A stretch of 64,000 nt of DNA from Arenimonas composti TR7-09 = DSM 18010 (GTDB taxonomy: Bacteria; Pseudomonadota; Gammaproteobacteria; Xanthomonadales; Xanthomonadaceae): NCBI RefSeq assembly GCF_000426365.1, contig NZ_AUFF01000003.1, positions 310,001 to 374,000 on the forward strand, read 5' to 3'. Shown here piece by piece: positions 62,135 to 64,000 of this stretch; position 1 is the first letter of the stretch; every line of letters starts with the position of its first letter. The notes beneath the pieces are model-generated. The model saw only the letters and a program-made list of their open reading frames with translations, searched no databases and was not told the DNA's origin. Made by a program: the position numbers and the translations under genes.

Positions 62135-63064
62135 TCAACAACAATCCCACCAGAACACCACCCGCGAAAAATCGCGCCGCCGCAGCGCCCCGCGCGGAAT
62201 CAGGAAGTTGGCCTTCCCGCAATTCCCCCACATCAGCACGTCGTCGGAGCTGAGGCCGAACAGCACGACGTCGAGCCCGTCGCCCTCGGCCTTCCTGCGG
62301 AAGTCCGCTTGCGTGTAGGCCGGATGCCCGCCGGTCTTGTGGCCGCGCACCTGCCCGTCGCGCCAGGCCTCGAGCATCCGGTCGATACCGGCCCGATGCA
62401 GCTTGCCCTGCAGTCGCTGCTGCATGCGCCAGTCGCTGTCCGGCAACGGATCGAGTTCCAGTTCGCCGGGCACCAGCGCGACACCGCGCCGGCGCAGCGC
62501 GTGATCGATGAAGGGCGAGTACTCCACGCCGGTGTCCGCGTTGCCGGCCTCCTCGACCAGCGGCGGCGGCTCGACGAGCCGGCCGCCGTCGATCCGGTCG
62601 CGCCAGAACAGCCGCGCCCGTCCCAGCCCGGGTGCGGCGAAGTCGGCGCCGTAGAGATCGTCGCCACCGATGAAGAACTGCAGCAGGCCCTGGCGCGGGA
62701 AATCCGCCAGTTCCGGCAGTCCGGCGAAATCGAGCTGGCCGAGGAACTCCAGCGGCCACCCTTCGTCGTCGCGCGGCCAGTTCTCGCCGTCCGGCAGCCA
62801 GGCCGGGCCGCCGAGGCGGCAGCCATCGGTGCTGACGGGTCGTTCCGGCGCGGGCCGCAGCGGCACCGCCGGCAAGGCGTTCGCCAGCCGGAACGTCTCC
62901 AGTTCCGCGATCTCGTCGGCAGCGAGCGCCGCCCCGGGCTTGCGCCGGGACCGGGGCACCTCCGGCTCCGGCGCCCCCGCCAGCGGGCGGCGCGAGGGAA
63001 TGGCGAATACGATCACCACGACGACGACGACGGTGATGACGGCGGCGAGCGGATCGATCGGCAT
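62135..63064 (-). CDS. DUF1963-family membrane-anchored protein
   Basis: The 309-residue protein has a single N-terminal TM helix (residues 5-22, a run of valines) and a C-terminal DUF1963 (YwqG-like) domain. Typical family pieces are STDGCRLGGPAWLP, PLEFLGQLDFAGLPEL, LLQFFIGGDDLYG and VVLFGLSSDDVLMWGNCGKANFLI. The family has a cytoplasmic or periplasmic beta fold and unknown function. Its ATG is about 145 nt from the divergent valS start. Nothing in the neighbours suggests a role. Confidence 0.85.
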   Translation of the reverse strand: MPIDPLAAVITVVVVVVIVFAIPSRRPLAGAPEPEVPRSRRKPGAALAADEIAELETFRLANALPAVPLRPAPERPVSTDGCRLGGPAWLPDGENWPRDDEGWPLEFLGQLDFAGLPELADFPRQGLLQFFIGGDDLYGADFAAPGLGRARLFWRDRIDGGRLVEPPPLVEEAGNADTGVEYSPFIDHALRRRGVALVPGELELDPLPDSDWRMQQRLQGKLHRAGIDRMLEAWRDGQVRGHKTGGHPAYTQADFRRKAEGDGLDVVLFGLSSDDVLMWGNCGKANFLIPRGALRRRDFSRVVFWWDCC

Positions 63065-63141
63065 CGGTGAAGACTAGCGGAAGCCGGCCCGCGAAAACGT
63101 CGGCGAAGCCGCCGGGCACCCGCGGCAAGCGCCTGATTTGC

Positions 63142-63147
63142 TAGGAT
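63142..63147 (+). promoter_or_regulatory. Putative -10 element of valS
   Basis: TAGGAT preceded by TTTGC, 62 nt before the valS ATG. The -35 is unclear. Confidence 0.35.
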
Positions 63148-63209
63148 TTGCGCCCTTCCCCGCCCACTTCGCCCCGGCCCCGCGGCCGGGCGCCGCCTTT
63201 CGGAACACC

Positions 63210-64000
63210 ATGGACAAGAGCTTCGAACCCGCCGCCTTCGAGACGAAGTGGTACGCGCACTGGGAGTCGACCGGCTGCTTCAGGCCCAGCGGCCGCGGCC
63301 CGGCCTACACGATCATGCTGCCGCCGCCGAACGTCACCGGCACCCTGCACATGGGCCACGCCTTCCAGCACACGCTGATGGACGCGCTGATCCGCTGGCA
63401 CCGCATGCGCGGCTTCGACACCCTGTGGCAGGTCGGCACCGACCACGCCGGCATCGCCACCGAGATGGTGGTCAGCCGCAATCTCGCGCTCGAGGGCAAG
63501 GGCGAAACCCGCGATTCCCTCGGTCGCGACAAGTTCATCGAGAAGGTGTGGGAGTGGAAGCAGCACTCCGGCGACACCATCACCCGGCAGATGCGCCGCC
63601 TCGGCGCGTCCGGCGACTGGAGCCGCGAGACCTTCACGATGGATCCCGGCCCGAGCGCCGCGGTCGTCGAGACCTTCGTGCGCCTTTACGAGCAGGACCT
63701 GATCTACCGCGGCCAGCGCCTGGTGAACTGGGATCCGGTGCTGAAGACCGCGATCTCCGACCTCGAGGTCGTCAGCGAGGAGGAGAACGGCTTCCTGTGG
63801 TCGATCCGCTATCCGCTGGCCGACGGCGCCAGCTACGAGCACGTCGAACTCGACGCCGACGGCAACGAGATCCTGCGCGAAACCCGTGACTACCTGATCG
63901 TCGCGACCACCCGCCCGGAGACCATGCTCGGCGACACCGCGGTGATGGTGCATCCGGAAGACCCGCGCTACGCCGCGCTGATCGGCAAGGCCGTGCGCCT
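63210..64000 (+). CDS. valS: Valyl-tRNA synthetase (N-terminal part, runs off the window)
   Basis: The first 263 codons of a class I synthetase are present. The nucleotide-binding HIGH motif appears as [15 protein letters not shown] (residues about 37-51), followed by [16 protein letters not shown] and the start of the CP1 editing domain ([21 protein letters not shown]), which deacylates Thr-tRNA(Val). The gene is cut by the window end, so the KMSKS motif and C-terminal coiled coil are not seen. Confidence 0.95.
   Translation, partial: MDKSFEPAAFETKWYAHWESTGCFRPSGRGPAYTIMLPPPNVTGTLHMGHAFQHTLMDALIRWHRMRGFDTLWQVGTDHAGIATEMVVSRNLALEGKGETRDSLGRDKFIEKVWEWKQHSGDTITRQMRRLGASGDWSRETFTMDPGPSAAVVETFVRLYEQDLIYRGQRLVNWDPVLKTAISDLEVVSEEENGFLWSIRYPLADGASYEHVELDADGNEILRETRDYLIVATTRPETMLGDTAVMVHPEDPRYAALIGKAVR

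Overview
The window is about 70% GC and almost wall-to-wall coding. Gene content points to a Xanthomonadales gammaproteobacterium (Lysobacteraceae-like). The pointers are a minus-strand glycolytic cluster (tkt, gap, pgk, pyk, class I aldolase), divergent pilMNOPQ / PBP1A, yicC-gmk-rpoZ-spoT-ridA-recG facing rph-rdgB-hemW, a type B L31, and REP-like repeats reading TGTAGGAGCGGCTTCAGCC. The genus cannot be fixed from the sequence alone. I see no rRNA, tRNA, CRISPR, prophage or insertion sequence.

Layout. 0-5.7 kb: secreted M28 peptidase, a zinc-ribbon methyltransferase coupled to a HEIFH metalloprotease, a SpoU-type RNA methyltransferase and a CPBP membrane protease. 5.7-10 kb: a two-gene RND efflux operon without an outer-membrane factor. 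10.3-27.5 kb: the glycolytic/pentose-phosphate cluster. A transglutaminase-like DUF3857 protein and a Sel1-repeat protein are translationally coupled between pgk and pyk, and plus-strand genes (M50B-like protease, TsaC, OmpW, S1/P1 nuclease, acetyl-CoA hydrolase family) lie in the gaps. 27.6-30.2 kb: a dicarboxylate/amino-acid symporter and a cNMP-binding/EAL protein. 30.3-38 kb: the type IV pilus assembly operon divergent from PBP1A. 38-46.8 kb: citrate synthase, L31, nucleoside hydrolase, RecG, RidA, SpoT, omega. 46.9-51.1 kb: gmk and yicC divergent from rph, rdgB, hemW. 51.1-53.3 kb: cobalamin riboswitch and btuB. 53.4-60.7 kb: DUF1631, PilZ and ApbE genes in overlap, converging on a CHASE-GGDEF-EAL gene. 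60.7-64 kb: pepQ, a DUF1963 protein and the start of valS.

Themes. Cyclic-di-GMP recurs: a cNMP-EAL protein beside the pilus operon, a PilZ protein coupled to DUF1631, and a membrane diguanylate cyclase/phosphodiesterase. Stringent-response and nucleotide-hygiene genes (spoT, rpoZ, gmk, rdgB, rph, nucleoside hydrolase) cluster at 40-50 kb.

The least explained material is non-coding. (1) Three intergenic elements at 11.4, 20.6 and 27.6 kb each carry 29-38 nt inverted arms built from four 7-nt words. The words differ completely between elements, arm complementarity is 93-100%, and each element sits at a gene's 3' end. (2) An approximately 790-bp region at 57.2-58.0 kb holds two diverged inverted copies of a non-coding module. 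Each begins with a perfect 21-25 bp hairpin directly after a convergent gene, with three compensatory base-pair changes between copies, and each ends in an identical 47-nt core. Both look like structured 3'-end elements I cannot assign to a named family.
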